A DNA stretch of 43,297 nucleotides from Desulfarculales bacterium (GTDB lineage: Bacteria > Desulfobacterota > Desulfarculia > Desulfarculales > Desulfarculaceae): positions 1 to 43,297 of the forward strand of contig JAIRYI010000031.1 in the NCBI GenBank assembly GCA_031267815.1. Reading direction: 5' to 3'. This document shows, piece after piece, positions 1 to 7,773 of the stretch; the first letter of the stretch is position 1; each line of letters starts with the position of its first letter. A model generated the notes under the pieces. It was not told where the DNA came from. It ran no database searches and worked only from the letters and a program-made list of their open reading frames with translations. The position numbers and the translations under genes are program-made.

Positions 1-528
1 AACCACACCACGGTGGCCCAGATCTATGCCCTCAACCCGAGCCTCAACAACCGGCCCAATTTGCGCGTAGGCCAGACCTTGAACCTTCCCGGAGCCGCCG
101 CTCCAACCCAAACCTCGGTTGCCGCCCGCGCCGCTGCCCCCCAGCCCGCTTCTTCCGGGCCGGTGCTGATCTCCGGCAATGCCCGCACGGTGGTACATAC
201 GGTGCAAAAAGGCGACACCCTTTACAGCCTGGCCCGCAACTATAATTTAAGCATCCCCCAGATCAAAGAGCAGCTGGGACGGGAAAATCTTTACAGCGGA
301 GAAAAAATCACCCTGCGGGTGGCGGCCAACCGGGCGGAAGGACGCGCCCAGGCCCCGCCGGCCAGCCGGGCGGCCCGGCAGGAGGCGGCTCAATACTATA
401 CCGTGCAAAAAGGCGATACTCTATGGGCGGTGAGCAGCCGTTTCAAAATTAGCGTGGCTGACATTAAGCGCATGAATAATTTGAACAGCGACCGTTTGAC
501 TGTGGGGCGGCGGCTGCAAATCCGCTGA
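1..528 (+). CDS. LysM-repeat cell-wall protein, C-terminal part (5' end outside window)
   Basis: The reading frame is open from the first base and ends at TGA 526-528, so only the C-terminal part is present. Three LysM peptidoglycan-binding modules are visible: a partial one at the start (ending VGQTLNLP), a second opening HTVQKGDTLYSLARNY and a third opening YYTVQKGDTLWAVSSRF and ending VGRRLQIR. Ala/Pro-rich linkers separate them. LysM modules bind the N-acetylglucosamine of peptidoglycan, so the protein acts in the periplasm or envelope. A C-terminal triple LysM is typical of MltD-type lytic transglycosylases, and also of LysM amidases or endopeptidases. The catalytic part lies upstream of the window, so the enzyme class cannot be decided. 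A GTG at 13 is in frame but is internal to the first LysM module and is not a start. Confidence 0.85.
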   Translation, partial: NHTTVAQIYALNPSLNNRPNLRVGQTLNLPGAAAPTQTSVAARAAAPQPASSGPVLISGNARTVVHTVQKGDTLYSLARNYNLSIPQIKEQLGRENLYSGEKITLRVAANRAEGRAQAPPASRAARQEAAQYYTVQKGDTLWAVSSRFKISVADIKRMNNLNSDRLTVGRRLQIR

Positions 529-656
529 GCTGCCCGGGCGCCGTATTCCGCGCCCGCCGATTTCCGGCGGCTCTCATTCGCTTGCAGACTTAACTGCCCG
601 GGCCGCAAAATAATATTTTTTTGCCGTCAATTTCAAGAAAAATAAGGATAAGAGGG

Positions 657-1796
657 ATGAAGAGTAAAGTTTTTTTTATGGATCTGCGGGCCAACAGTCG
701 TCGCACTGTAATGCAGAAATATCAAGATCTTATCAGCAGACTGAAGCCGGAGGCGGTCATTGCCGGAAAAGATCTGACCGCCGTTAAGCTGCATTTCGGC
801 GAAGAAGGAAATTTAAGTTTTATCCGCCCGCCTTTTGTCCGGCCGGTGGTCAAAACGGTCAGAGACTTGGGGGGCGTTCCTTTTTTAACTGACTGCAATA
901 CCCTCTATGTGGGCAGCCGTTCCAATTCCGCGGATCATCTCAGCGTGGCCGTTAAACACGGCTTCGGTTACGCCGCCATGGAGGCTCCGGTCATCATAGC
1001 CGATGGCATTTACGGCGGCAATCACCGCGAAGTGGCCTTGAACCTGCCCGACTGCCCTGTCGCCTATATTGGCGCCGATATTGCCGCGGCCGAGGCCATC
1101 ATCACCCTTACCCATTTTAAAGGCCATGAATTGACCGGTTTTGGCGGGGTTCTGAAAAATCTGGGCATGGGCTGCGCCGCCCGGGCGGGCAAGCTCTTCC
1201 AGCACAGCAATGTTTCCCCGACGGTGCGCAATAACCGCTGTCTGGGTTGCGGCGTGTGCGTAAAACGGTGTCCGGCCGGTGCCATTACTTTAGGAGATAA
1301 TCCGGATCGGGAAGGCAAAAGCAAGCGCATAGCCGTTAAAGACGACAGCAGGTGCATTGGTTGCGGCGATTGTATTATTGCCTGCAATTTCGGAGCCATG
1401 CGCCTCAATTTTGACGCTCAGTCCTCGGAAGCCATGCGCCGCATGGTGGCTCACGCCAAAGCCGCCCTGACAGGCAAAGAAAATAAAAGCCTGCACATCA
1501 GCTTTGTCACCCAGGTATCCCCGGCCTGCGACTGCAATCCTTTCAATGACGCCCCTATAGTGCCGGATTTGGGCATCCTGGCCGGATTGGATCCGGTGGC
1601 AGTAGACAGCGCGGCCGTGGATCTGGTTAACGCCGCCCCTGTCCTGCACAATTCCCAGTTGGGCCAGCACTGCGGCAAAGCGGGCTTGGATAAATTCAAA
1701 ACCGTCTATCCCAATGTGGACTGGGAAGTACAGCTTGATTTTGCCCAGGAAATCGGTTTAGGCAGCCGCCGCTACACATTGGAGACTGTGGACTGA
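657..1796 (+). CDS. DUF362 domain protein with two [4Fe-4S] ferredoxin motifs
   Basis: A 379-residue protein. An upstream in-frame TTG at 621 exists, but ATG 657 is preferred because it follows a purine-rich AAGGATAAGAGGG stretch and gives the usual family N-terminus MKSKVFFMDLRA. Residues up to about 190 form the DUF362 region. Two ferredoxin-type clusters follow: Cys195, 198, 201, 205 (CLGCGVCVKRCP) and Cys233, 236, 239, 243 (CIGCGDCIIAC). After these the DUF362 fold resumes, with GLDPVAVDSAAVDL. Proteins of this family are common in anaerobes and are thought to be cytoplasmic electron-transfer or metal-cofactor proteins; no substrate is established. The gene is convergent with hemW, 44 bases away. 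The family call is firm and the function is unknown. Confidence 0.88.
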   Translation: MKSKVFFMDLRANSRRTVMQKYQDLISRLKPEAVIAGKDLTAVKLHFGEEGNLSFIRPPFVRPVVKTVRDLGGVPFLTDCNTLYVGSRSNSADHLSVAVKHGFGYAAMEAPVIIADGIYGGNHREVALNLPDCPVAYIGADIAAAEAIITLTHFKGHELTGFGGVLKNLGMGCAARAGKLFQHSNVSPTVRNNRCLGCGVCVKRCPAGAITLGDNPDREGKSKRIAVKDDSRCIGCGDCIIACNFGAMRLNFDAQSSEAMRRMVAHAKAALTGKENKSLHISFVTQVSPACDCNPFNDAPIVPDLGILAGLDPVAVDSAAVDLVNAAPVLHNSQLGQHCGKAGLDKFKTVYPNVDWEVQLDFAQEIGLGSRRYTLETVD

Positions 1797-1840
1797 AATA
1801 CATTTTGAAGCTGCCGGGAATTGGATTAAAATATGCGCTA

Positions 1841-2989
1841 TCACTCCGGGAAGAACAGCAACGCCGCGCTGTCCGCCATGCGCAGGCCCAGCGCGGTCGG
1901 CTTAAGATAAGGATAAATTATCCGCCCCCAGCCCAGGGCCGGCAAGCGGGCCAGGGCCAGCCGGTAATACTGGCTTGCCGGCTGGCCGATTATACCGCTC
2001 ACCTGCTCCAAATCCACCCCTTGAGCGGTGCGCAGGCCCAACATGAACAGTTCCAGCGCCCTCTGCTCCGGGGGTAGCTGTTCGTAAAATTCCACCCCTT
2101 CTCCGCCGCCGCTCCAGGCTGTAATATAGGCAGCTACATCATAATAGTTGGCCCAGCGGCATCCGTTCAGGTGGCCGTGAGCCCCAGGCCCCAGGGCCAG
2201 ATAATCGCCTCCCCGCCAGGTGGAGGAATTGTGGCGGCAGTTAAAGCCTGGACGGGCGAAATTGCTGATTTCATAGCGGGTAAATCCGGCGCGCTCACAC
2301 ATTTGATAACCCTGGTCTTCCATGGCCAGCAATAAGGCCTCATCCGGCATAGGGGCACAGTAAGTCCGGTATTGCCGGCCCAGGGGGGTATCCGGATTTA
2401 AAGTCAGCTGGTAGAGGGAAATATGTTCAGAACCCAGGGCCAGCAGGCGGCTGATATCTTCCAAGGCCATGGGCAGACTCTGGCCGGGAAGCCCGTACAT
2501 GATATCCAGGCTCAAATTGGCAAATCCGGCCTGGCGCGCCCATTGCACCGCCCGGTTTATGTGCCCCGGTTTGTGACTGCGGCCCAGAATTTCTAAACTT
2601 TTGGGGGAAAAGCTCTGCACTCCCAGGCTGAGGCGGTTGAATCCGGCCTGGCGCAGCTTGATCAGTTTGCCCGGACTTAAGCTGTCCGGATTGGCTTCCA
2701 GGCTTATTTCCGCTCCTTCAGCCAGAAGAAAATTTTTTTTTATCTCCGCCAGCAGAGAGGACAAAGCAAAAGCCGGCCATAAACTGGGAGTGCCCCCGCC
2801 CAGATAGACGCTGGTCAGCTCCCTCCCGGATACAGGATGAATCTCCGTCAGCCGGGCAAGATGCCGCCCCAGGGCTTGGCGCAAGGGTTTGGCCCAAGCA
2901 GGGGAAAAAGGTAAGGCCCAAAAATCGCAGTACGGACAGCGGCGGGCGCAAAAGGGCAGATGGATGTAGAGACCGAGTTCAGAGGGCAT
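1841..2989 (-). CDS. hemW: HemW-type radical SAM heme chaperone (coproporphyrinogen oxidase-like)
   Basis: A 382-residue radical SAM protein. The N-terminus GLYIHLPFCARRCPYCDF carries the cluster motif with Cys14, Cys18 and Cys21, followed by the SAM-binding glycine motif YLGGGTPS and the family sequence SLEANPDSL. The C-terminal half holds the HemW domain (RYEISNFARPGFNCRHN and GPGAHGHL). The family is often annotated as oxygen-independent coproporphyrinogen III oxidase. Its members usually bind heme and deliver it to cytochromes rather than oxidise coproporphyrinogen; HemN itself has the longer CxxxCxxCxC motif. ATG 2987-2989 starts 9 bases after the stop of an upstream cyclase remnant, with no strong ribosome binding site visible. 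Length matches HemW, which is usually 370-400 residues. Confidence 0.88.
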   Translation of the reverse strand: MPSELGLYIHLPFCARRCPYCDFWALPFSPAWAKPLRQALGRHLARLTEIHPVSGRELTSVYLGGGTPSLWPAFALSSLLAEIKKNFLLAEGAEISLEANPDSLSPGKLIKLRQAGFNRLSLGVQSFSPKSLEILGRSHKPGHINRAVQWARQAGFANLSLDIMYGLPGQSLPMALEDISRLLALGSEHISLYQLTLNPDTPLGRQYRTYCAPMPDEALLLAMEDQGYQMCERAGFTRYEISNFARPGFNCRHNSSTWRGGDYLALGPGAHGHLNGCRWANYYDVAAYITAWSGGGEGVEFYEQLPPEQRALELFMLGLRTAQGVDLEQVSGIIGQPASQYYRLALARLPALGWGRIIYPYLKPTALGLRMADSAALLFFPE

Positions 2990-2998
2990 GAGCTTAAT

Positions 2999-3235
2999 TT
3001 ATACTTCCGCTATTATTCTGCAGGGCAGGCCGGTAGAGTTTTCAAGCCGCATGGGGTAAGTATGCACCAGGAAAGTCTCTTGTCCCGCCTTATCGGCCAA
3101 GACTTCAAGCTCATATATGTTTTCAACAATAAATACGCCTTGTTGCGCACAAAAAAGATCCGCCTTAGGGTGTTCTCCGGGAAGACGGACTCCGGCAAAA
3201 TCAATTGGAATATCGTCTGAATTAGCGCGAACGGC
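2999..3235 (-). pseudogene. C-terminal remnant of a cyclase-family (arylformamidase-like) protein
   Basis: This minus-strand frame is open for 78 codons between an upstream TGA (3236-3238) and a TAA (2999-3001). It has no ATG or other good start near its beginning. The translation contains IPIDFAGVRLPGEHPK, then GVFIVENIYELEVL, and ends TGLPCRIIAEV. This resembles the last third of cyclase/kynurenine formamidase-family proteins, which end with a VEN..NL segment and a PCRAIA-type strand. The N-terminal part with the metal-binding HxGTHxD motif is not found upstream in any frame, because the btuB-like gene's hairpin begins within 120 bases. I read it as a degraded gene fragment just before hemW. 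The family match is from memory of the pattern only. Confidence 0.5.
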
Positions 3236-3350
3236 TCACTGTATAGCGAGTAGCCCGGCGGAATATTTACTGGCCTGAAACGCCAAAGCGCAAAATTGGG
3301 GACAGACTTTTTTAAAGCGGCAAAGCGGGATGCTTGAACTCACATCCCGT

Positions 3351-3386
3351 TCCCCGGAGCAAAAATTACACTTTTTGCTCCGGGGA
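3351..3386 (-). terminator. Strong hairpin downstream of the btuB-like gene
   Basis: Two perfect 15-base arms (3351-3365 and 3372-3386) enclose a 6-base loop, starting 40 bases after the receptor gene's stop. A run of five T lies inside the arm rather than after it, so this is a probable but non-canonical terminator or 3' stabiliser. Confidence 0.6.
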
Positions 3387-3425
3387 GTCTTAAATCTCGC
3401 GGCAATTAAAAATTTCCGCGAACCT

Positions 3426-5372
3426 CTAAAATTTCACAATCACCCCGGCGGACACCGTGGTTCCGACTGCGGGATAGCCGGAATAGACTCCATAATAGGT
3501 GCCGTAGTCAACATACTCCCGGTCAAAAAGATTGGCCGCGTTAATAAATACCGTAAAATTTTCCCAGGTGTATTCCGCGCCCAGATCCAGGGTAGCATAG
3601 GCGGACAACTGTTCCCCGGCATTGGCCGTATCACCGTCGTAATAGCGGCCGCCAATGAAATTAAGCCGGCCGTGGACCCGCAGATCTTCAATTACTTCCA
3701 CCGAAGCGCCCAGGCCGGCGATCCATTCCGGTACCAAGGGTACCCGGTTGCCGTCATTGATCCCTCCGTCAAAACGCACATCCTGGAAGGCCAGGGAAGC
3801 GAAAATCTGATGCTGCCCCCGCTCGCCCAGGCTCTGGCTCAAAATCAGATCAAAGCCCCGATGGACGGTGTCATCCAGATTGACATTCAAAAACCGCGCC
3901 ATATCGTAAGCGATTTCGTCGCTTAAGGTCAGCCAGTAGAAATTCAGGCTGGCGGTCAGGCCGAAAGGCAGAGTATACTGAGCGCCCAGTTCATAATCCA
4001 TGCCGTATTCCGGCTTGAGATCCGGGTTGAAAGCGGTCCAGCTCAAATATTCATCCAGCAGGGGATAGCGGAAAGTGCGGCCCATGGAGGCGTAGACCTT
4101 GCCTGTGTCCAGAAAATTGTAAACCAGGCCGGCGCTCCAGGCATACTGGGTGTCATTGCGGTCAAAGTCGCTGTCTCCCATAAAAGGATCCATAAAATTC
4201 ATGTCATACTCGGCGTAATTAACCCGCCCCCCCAGGCTGAAAATCAAATCATCACTCAAATTCACTTCCTCCAGCACGTAACCGGCCAGGGAATTCATGC
4301 TGGATTTGGTTTCCGCCGGCGAATTCAGGCTGTTATTCTGGTGTACTTCCCAATAATTATAATCCAGCCCGGCGGTTACCCGGCCTGCCAGAGAACCCAG
4401 GCTGTGTTCCAGCACATATTTGGGCTGCACCCCGAAATTATCCAGATAAATATCCAGATGATTGGCCCACATAAAACTGTCGGAAACCTGATGGCGGTAA
4501 AAAACATCCGCGCTTAAGACGCCTCCCTCCTGCCAGTCTTTGCGCAGCAGGCCGCGCAGGTTAAAAGACTCACGTTTGGCCCATTCGTCAGGTCGGTTGC
4601 TGGCCTGGGGGTCATTCTCTATTTCGCTGAGGGACAGCGCTCCGGGCAGGCCGTAATGGGCCTTTTCATAGCCGCCGTCCACCATTAAGGAAAAACTGTC
4701 GCTGGGATCCACCCGGACATTGAGGCTTGCCCCCATAGTGCGATAAGCGCTGTTGTCGCGGTAACCATGGCTACTGCCATAGTGGGCCTGGCCGAACCAG
4801 GACAGATCTTCCCAGGATCCTTGAGCAGCGCCCCTGGTCTGCATGGTCTCGTAAGTGCCGCCCCGGACTTCCACCGTGGTCTGAGGCGCTCCCTTGCCTT
4901 CCCGGGTGATCAGATTAATTACCCCTCCCACCGCCCCGTCGCCATAGAGTACCGAAGAAGCTCCGTGCATGACTTCAATGCGCTCAATGCTGTCCACCGG
5001 GATGGAAGTGAAATCCACTCCTGACTGATCCAAAGAGTTCAGGCGCCGTCCGTCCAGCAGCACCAGGGTATGCTGACTGGCGGTGCTTCCAAAACCGCGC
5101 ATATCCACACTGGCGGTGACGCCGGCGCCGAGCATGTCGCGAATCATCAGGCCGGGAATTGTGCGCAGGACATCCACAATATTGCCGGCGTGAAGCTCTT
5201 CAATTTGTTTGCGTTCCACAATGGTAATCTGCTGGGGCACTTTCAGGGCCTGTTCATCCCAGCGGCTGGCGGTCACGGTGAGTTCGGGCAAAGCAATCGC
5301 CTCCTCTTTCGCTTGAGCGAATCCGGCCGCGGCTAAAATTAATAAGCCGGTGATAACAATTCTCCTCACCAT
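3426..5372 (-). CDS. btuB: TonB-dependent outer-membrane receptor, BtuB-like (cobalamin uptake)
   Basis: A 648-residue protein with a signal peptide (MVRRIVITGLLILAAAGFAQA) and a TonB-box-like segment ELTVTASR. The plug domain follows (about residues 45-160, with VDVLRTIPGLMIRD, VDMRGFG, LVLLDGRRLNS, IERIEVMHGASSVLYGDGAVGGVINLIT). The rest is a 22-strand-type beta barrel ending in the aromatic residue Phe (VSAGVIVKF). Such receptors import scarce ligands across the outer membrane using TonB-ExbBD energy. The ligand is inferred to be cobalamin or a cobinamide because a full cobalamin riboswitch lies just upstream on the same strand, with a terminator between it and the start codon. AGAGG about 10 bases before ATG 5370-5372 supports the start. 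No BtuCDF transporter genes are adjacent. Receptor assignment is firm; the ligand is inferred from regulation. Confidence 0.9.
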   Translation of the reverse strand: MVRRIVITGLLILAAAGFAQAKEEAIALPELTVTASRWDEQALKVPQQITIVERKQIEELHAGNIVDVLRTIPGLMIRDMLGAGVTASVDMRGFGSTASQHTLVLLDGRRLNSLDQSGVDFTSIPVDSIERIEVMHGASSVLYGDGAVGGVINLITREGKGAPQTTVEVRGGTYETMQTRGAAQGSWEDLSWFGQAHYGSSHGYRDNSAYRTMGASLNVRVDPSDSFSLMVDGGYEKAHYGLPGALSLSEIENDPQASNRPDEWAKRESFNLRGLLRKDWQEGGVLSADVFYRHQVSDSFMWANHLDIYLDNFGVQPKYVLEHSLGSLAGRVTAGLDYNYWEVHQNNSLNSPAETKSSMNSLAGYVLEEVNLSDDLIFSLGGRVNYAEYDMNFMDPFMGDSDFDRNDTQYAWSAGLVYNFLDTGKVYASMGRTFRYPLLDEYLSWTAFNPDLKPEYGMDYELGAQYTLPFGLTASLNFYWLTLSDEIAYDMARFLNVNLDDTVHRGFDLILSQSLGERGQHQIFASLAFQDVRFDGGINDGNRVPLVPEWIAGLGASVEVIEDLRVHGRLNFIGGRYYDGDTANAGEQLSAYATLDLGAEYTWENFTVFINAANLFDREYVDYGTYYGVYSGYPAVGTTVSAGVIVKF

Positions 5373-5468
5373 TTCAATTATTCCTCTCTTTTCCGTTCAA
5401 GAGCCTTTGAGGCGGCAGGCTGGTTGCAAATTATAGTAATTCAAATCACTTAAGCAGGCGCCGCGGAC

Positions 5469-5501
5469 AAAAAAACCCCTGTCCGCGCTTGCGGACAGGG
5501 G
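5469..5501 (-). terminator. Intrinsic terminator of the cobalamin riboswitch
   Basis: On the minus strand, arms of 11 perfect base pairs (5491-5501 and 5476-5486) enclose an AAGC tetraloop and are followed by seven T (5475-5469). It lies between the aptamer and the receptor's ATG. ACAGGG at 5516-5511 could pair with the first arm instead, giving an antiterminator. Cobalamin binding would therefore be expected to switch transcription off. Confidence 0.88.
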
Positions 5502-5583
5502 AAGATTGCACCCTGTTCTTCATCGTCCCGAAAACGGCGTCCTTTTGCCCGCCCCGGTGCCTCGCCAGGGCCTTCGCCTTGTC

Positions 5584-5736
5584 ATGCCGGCAGGTCTTCT
5601 GGCTTTCGGCTCTTTCTCCCTCAGACCCTTCCCATCTTAACGACAGTGGCCTGTCTGAGTTTGTCCCCGATTACAGCGGCGGGACCGCAACGGATTCACA
5701 CCGTTTTCCCTTTTAAGCTTATTAAAGCGCCAACAT
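5584..5736 (-). promoter_or_regulatory. Cobalamin (B12) riboswitch aptamer
   Basis: Reading the minus strand, the aptamer starts with the P1 strand ATGTTGGC (5736-5729), which pairs with GCCGGCAT (5591-5584) at the other end. A small P2 hairpin GCTT-TAAT-AAGC follows. The conserved core comes next: GGGAAAACGGTGTGAATCCG, then GCGGTCCCGCCGCTGTAA. The B12 box AGCCAGAAGACCTGCC precedes the P1 closing strand. All diagnostic cobalamin-riboswitch blocks are present in order over 153 bases. It precedes the TonB receptor gene and its terminator, so it should repress the receptor when adenosylcobalamin is plentiful. Confidence 0.95.
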
Positions 5737-5748
5737 AAATTTTTTGTC

Positions 5749-5777
5749 AGCTTAACACGGAGGGTAAAAATAAACAA
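5749..5777 (-). promoter_or_regulatory. Putative sigma-70 promoter of the riboswitch-receptor transcript
   Basis: On the minus strand TTGTTT (5777-5772) and TAAGCT (5754-5749) are separated by exactly 17 bases. The expected start near 5742 lies just before the first base of the riboswitch P1 stem at 5736, which fits well. The hexamers are imperfect, so this is a positional inference. Confidence 0.45.
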
Positions 5778-5940
5778 GAGGCTTTGCGGCGAAAAATATT
5801 GCTATTAATTTTGCCGGTTATGCCGATAAATTAACAAACTCTTAAAGGTTGGGCCGGCAAAGTAGCCCCCTTTGAACAGTGATATTATTTTCCGCCTCCC
5901 TCATTTAATCCTGGCAGGCGGCGTTGGCAGGAGTGGCCTT

Positions 5941-6999
5941 ATGTCCCGTGGAGGAATAATTGTTCTGCTGTTATTGCTGAGCTTGCCCCCGGCTTGCTCA
6001 ACTATTGATTCTCATCTGCAAAATCTAACCGGAAGCAGAGCGGAGCAGGATACCGTCATGCCCAATGATCCCGCCCTCAGTCAGGCTCATGCGACCAGAG
6101 CCAGATTTTTCCGCGCCCAAGGCGAAACCAACAAATCTGTTCAGGAAATGGAATGGGCTCTGGCCGCTGACCCTTATAATTATGAAGCGGCTTATCATCT
6201 GGGGCTGTTATATCTGGATCTCAACCAACGCACAAGCGCCCGCCGGGTATGGGAGCAGGGGCTTTTGGCTGATCAGGATGGGGTGGAACGGCCTTTCCGG
6301 GGCAGAGCGGTAGCCGCCATGCGCGCCGGAGTGGCGGAACTTGACCGGCTGGAAAAACCTTACGGCACTCCGATTTCCATCCTGGCCACTCAGGGGGCTT
6401 ATCAGGACAGTCTAAGGGGTTCTGTCGCCCCGGCTCCCAGCCCTCCGGGGAACCGGGACGCCTCCGGACCTGTACCGGAATGGGCGGCCGCCGCCTCATC
6501 CTCTGTTCCCCCCGGCCTTTATCCGCCTGGGGCAGCCGCAACCAGCGCCGTCCCGCCGGGCCAAATTCCCTTTTACTCCCGTCCCGGCCTGCCAACTGGC
6601 GGCGTTCATCCGCCGGGAACATTTATTCCCAAGCCTTACGTTCCCAATCCTGAGGACGGCAAACCTAAAGCCCCCGCCGCGGCCCCCGCTCCCCGCCCCG
6701 CTTCCGCCGCTCAACCGGCCCCGCCGGTTGGCTGCCCTCCCTGCGAAGCGCAAAATTCCGGCAAATACGCGGTATTAGTATCATCTAACCGCCGCTCCGC
6801 CAGTGCCCAGGAACAGGTTAAACGCCTTTTGGCCAAAGGATATCAGGCCAGCGTGGCGGTCAATAAAAATGCCCGGAGCGGTTCCTGGTATGTGGTGTGG
6901 GCGGGTTGCTGCGTGCCGGAAAAACAGGCCCGAGATCTGGCCTCGCTCCTGAATAAACAGGGTCTGGCCCAGGGCGCCAGAGCGGCCATACCCCGTTGA
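5941..6999 (+). CDS. TPR lipoprotein with proline-rich linker and C-terminal SPOR domain
   Basis: A 352-residue protein. ATG 5941 is chosen over an upstream TTG (5872) because AGGAG lies 7 bases before it and the product then starts with a short charged stretch, a hydrophobic core (IIVLLLLLSLPP) and Cys, as in a lipoprotein. The lipobox PPAC is atypical. About residues 35-130 contain one or two TPR-like helical repeats (NKSVQEMEWALAADPYNYEAAYHLGLLYLDL). A low-complexity Pro/Ala/Gly linker with five PPG triplets follows. The last 80 residues (KYAVLVSSNRRSASAQEQVK to the end) look like a SPOR domain, which binds septal peptidoglycan lacking stem peptides. A periplasmic envelope or division role is inferred. 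There is no close gene neighbour on the same strand. Confidence 0.7.
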   Translation: MSRGGIIVLLLLLSLPPACSTIDSHLQNLTGSRAEQDTVMPNDPALSQAHATRARFFRAQGETNKSVQEMEWALAADPYNYEAAYHLGLLYLDLNQRTSARRVWEQGLLADQDGVERPFRGRAVAAMRAGVAELDRLEKPYGTPISILATQGAYQDSLRGSVAPAPSPPGNRDASGPVPEWAAAASSSVPPGLYPPGAAATSAVPPGQIPFYSRPGLPTGGVHPPGTFIPKPYVPNPEDGKPKAPAAAPAPRPASAAQPAPPVGCPPCEAQNSGKYAVLVSSNRRSASAQEQVKRLLAKGYQASVAVNKNARSGSWYVVWAGCCVPEKQARDLASLLNKQGLAQGARAAIPR

Positions 7000-7025
7000 C
7001 TGTTTACTTGCAAAATAAACCCGGG

Positions 7026-7059
7026 CAAAATCCGCTTCGGCTTTGGGCCGCGGATTTTG
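7026..7059 (+). terminator. Hairpin after the TPR-SPOR gene
   Basis: CAAAATCCGC (7026-7035) pairs perfectly with GCGGATTTTG (7050-7059) across a 14-base loop, 26 bases after the stop codon. The T-run is inside the second arm and none follows it, so termination is probable but not certain. Confidence 0.5.
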
Positions 7060-7204
7060 GCGGCGCTCAGAGACCTGCCCAGGGAATCAAATTACAAAAA
7101 TTTCCGCCCCAGGCAAAATTATACTTGCCTGGACGGCTGTTATAGGGTATTAAATATAAACTCCGCCGTCTAAAAATATTGAAACTGTATCTTATGAGGT
7201 ATTT

Positions 7205-7297
7205 ATGGGTAGCGTAATTAAAAAGCGCCGTAAGAAAATCCGCCGCCACAAGCATCGCAAACTGTTGCGGCGTACACGCCATCAGCGCCGTAAATAG
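7205..7297 (+). CDS. 30-residue basic AURKAIP1/COX24-type (bS22-like) small ribosomal protein
   Basis: ATG 7205-7207 opens a 30-codon frame ending at TAG 7295-7297, with GAGG a few bases before the ATG. The product starts MGSVIKKRRKKIRRHKHRK and ends LLRRTRHQRRK, so about two thirds of its residues are Lys, Arg or His. This is the pattern of the small AURKAIP1/COX24-domain proteins found as stand-alone 30-40-residue genes in many bacteria, related to the mitochondrial ribosome protein mS38 and the mycobacterial small-subunit protein bS22. The likely role is binding 16S rRNA in the 30S subunit. An intrinsic terminator lies 30 bases downstream and no gene overlaps it, which supports a real monocistronic gene. 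It is easily missed because of its length. Confidence 0.85.
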   Translation: MGSVIKKRRKKIRRHKHRKLLRRTRHQRRK

Positions 7298-7326
7298 CAT
7301 AAATTTTTATATATAATCACTGCACG

Positions 7327-7361
7327 AACAACCACTTCGGTCCTCGCCGGGGTGGTTGTTT
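7327..7361 (+). terminator. Intrinsic terminator of the small ribosomal protein gene
   Basis: AACAACCAC (7327-7335) pairs perfectly with GTGGTTGTT (7352-7360), followed by a T-rich tail (TATGTTATTT). It sits 30 bases after the stop codon. Confidence 0.75.
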
Positions 7362-7718
7362 ATGTTATTTATATACACTGCGCCAGGCCTGGTAATTTAA
7401 AAACCAGATGCCGGCCCCGTGCCCCGCCGGACGCGGGCCGGAAGCCTTTTTAAGTCTTTAAAGCCCTTTGCCTGCCCCTTAACCAGCCGTAACGAAAAAA
7501 AAAGGATAAGTAAAGCCATAAAATATTTTTAAAGTGCGAGTGATATTTTTAATATTGTTCTGCTATCATAAAAATGCTATTCTTCTTAACATAGTAGACC
7601 CTGAAAAAGCCGGTTGCGGCTTTTTCAGGGAAGAACGCTTACCTTCAGGCGCCGCTTGAAAGCGGCCAGGGCAGGTAAATTGCGGCAGACTTTGCGAGTT
7701 CGCGCCCGTTTGATGAAA
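7362..7718. other. Gene-free stretch between the small ribosomal protein and panE
   Basis: No convincing open frame or tRNA was seen in these roughly 360 bases. The first part is GC-rich and can fold around GCCGG/CCGGC runs near 7411-7442. The middle (7490-7600) is AT-rich. A perfect hairpin lies at 7599-7630, annotated separately. Confidence 0.6.
7599..7630 (+). terminator. Perfect 13-bp hairpin, terminator-like
   Basis: Arms 7599-7611 (CCCTGAAAAAGCC) and 7618-7630 (GGCTTTTTCAGGG) are fully complementary across a 6-base loop. Five T lie inside the second arm and no T-run follows. It is isolated from any gene by about 140 bases on the panE side. It may end a small untranslated transcript or be a remnant. 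Confidence 0.5.
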
Positions 7719-7747
7719 TTGACCGGCATAGCCGGGCAGAAATTATA
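7719..7747 (+). promoter_or_regulatory. Putative sigma-70 promoter for panE-panB
   Basis: TTGACC (7719-7724) and ATTATA (7742-7747) are separated by 17 bases, 26 bases before the panE ATG. Sequence and spacing agree with a housekeeping promoter giving a short leader. Confidence 0.5.
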
Positions 7748-7773
7748 TTTCACTTTATGAAAGCCATAGGGCA

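Noticed and set aside
2960-3220. 86-codon plus-strand frame at the hemW 5' end
   Set aside because: It overlaps the hemW start and the cyclase remnant on the opposite strand and resembles nothing known.
3330-3926. 198-codon plus-strand frame opposite the btuB-like gene
   Set aside because: It runs through the terminator hairpin and antisense to a receptor with full plug and barrel motifs. No family resemblance was seen.
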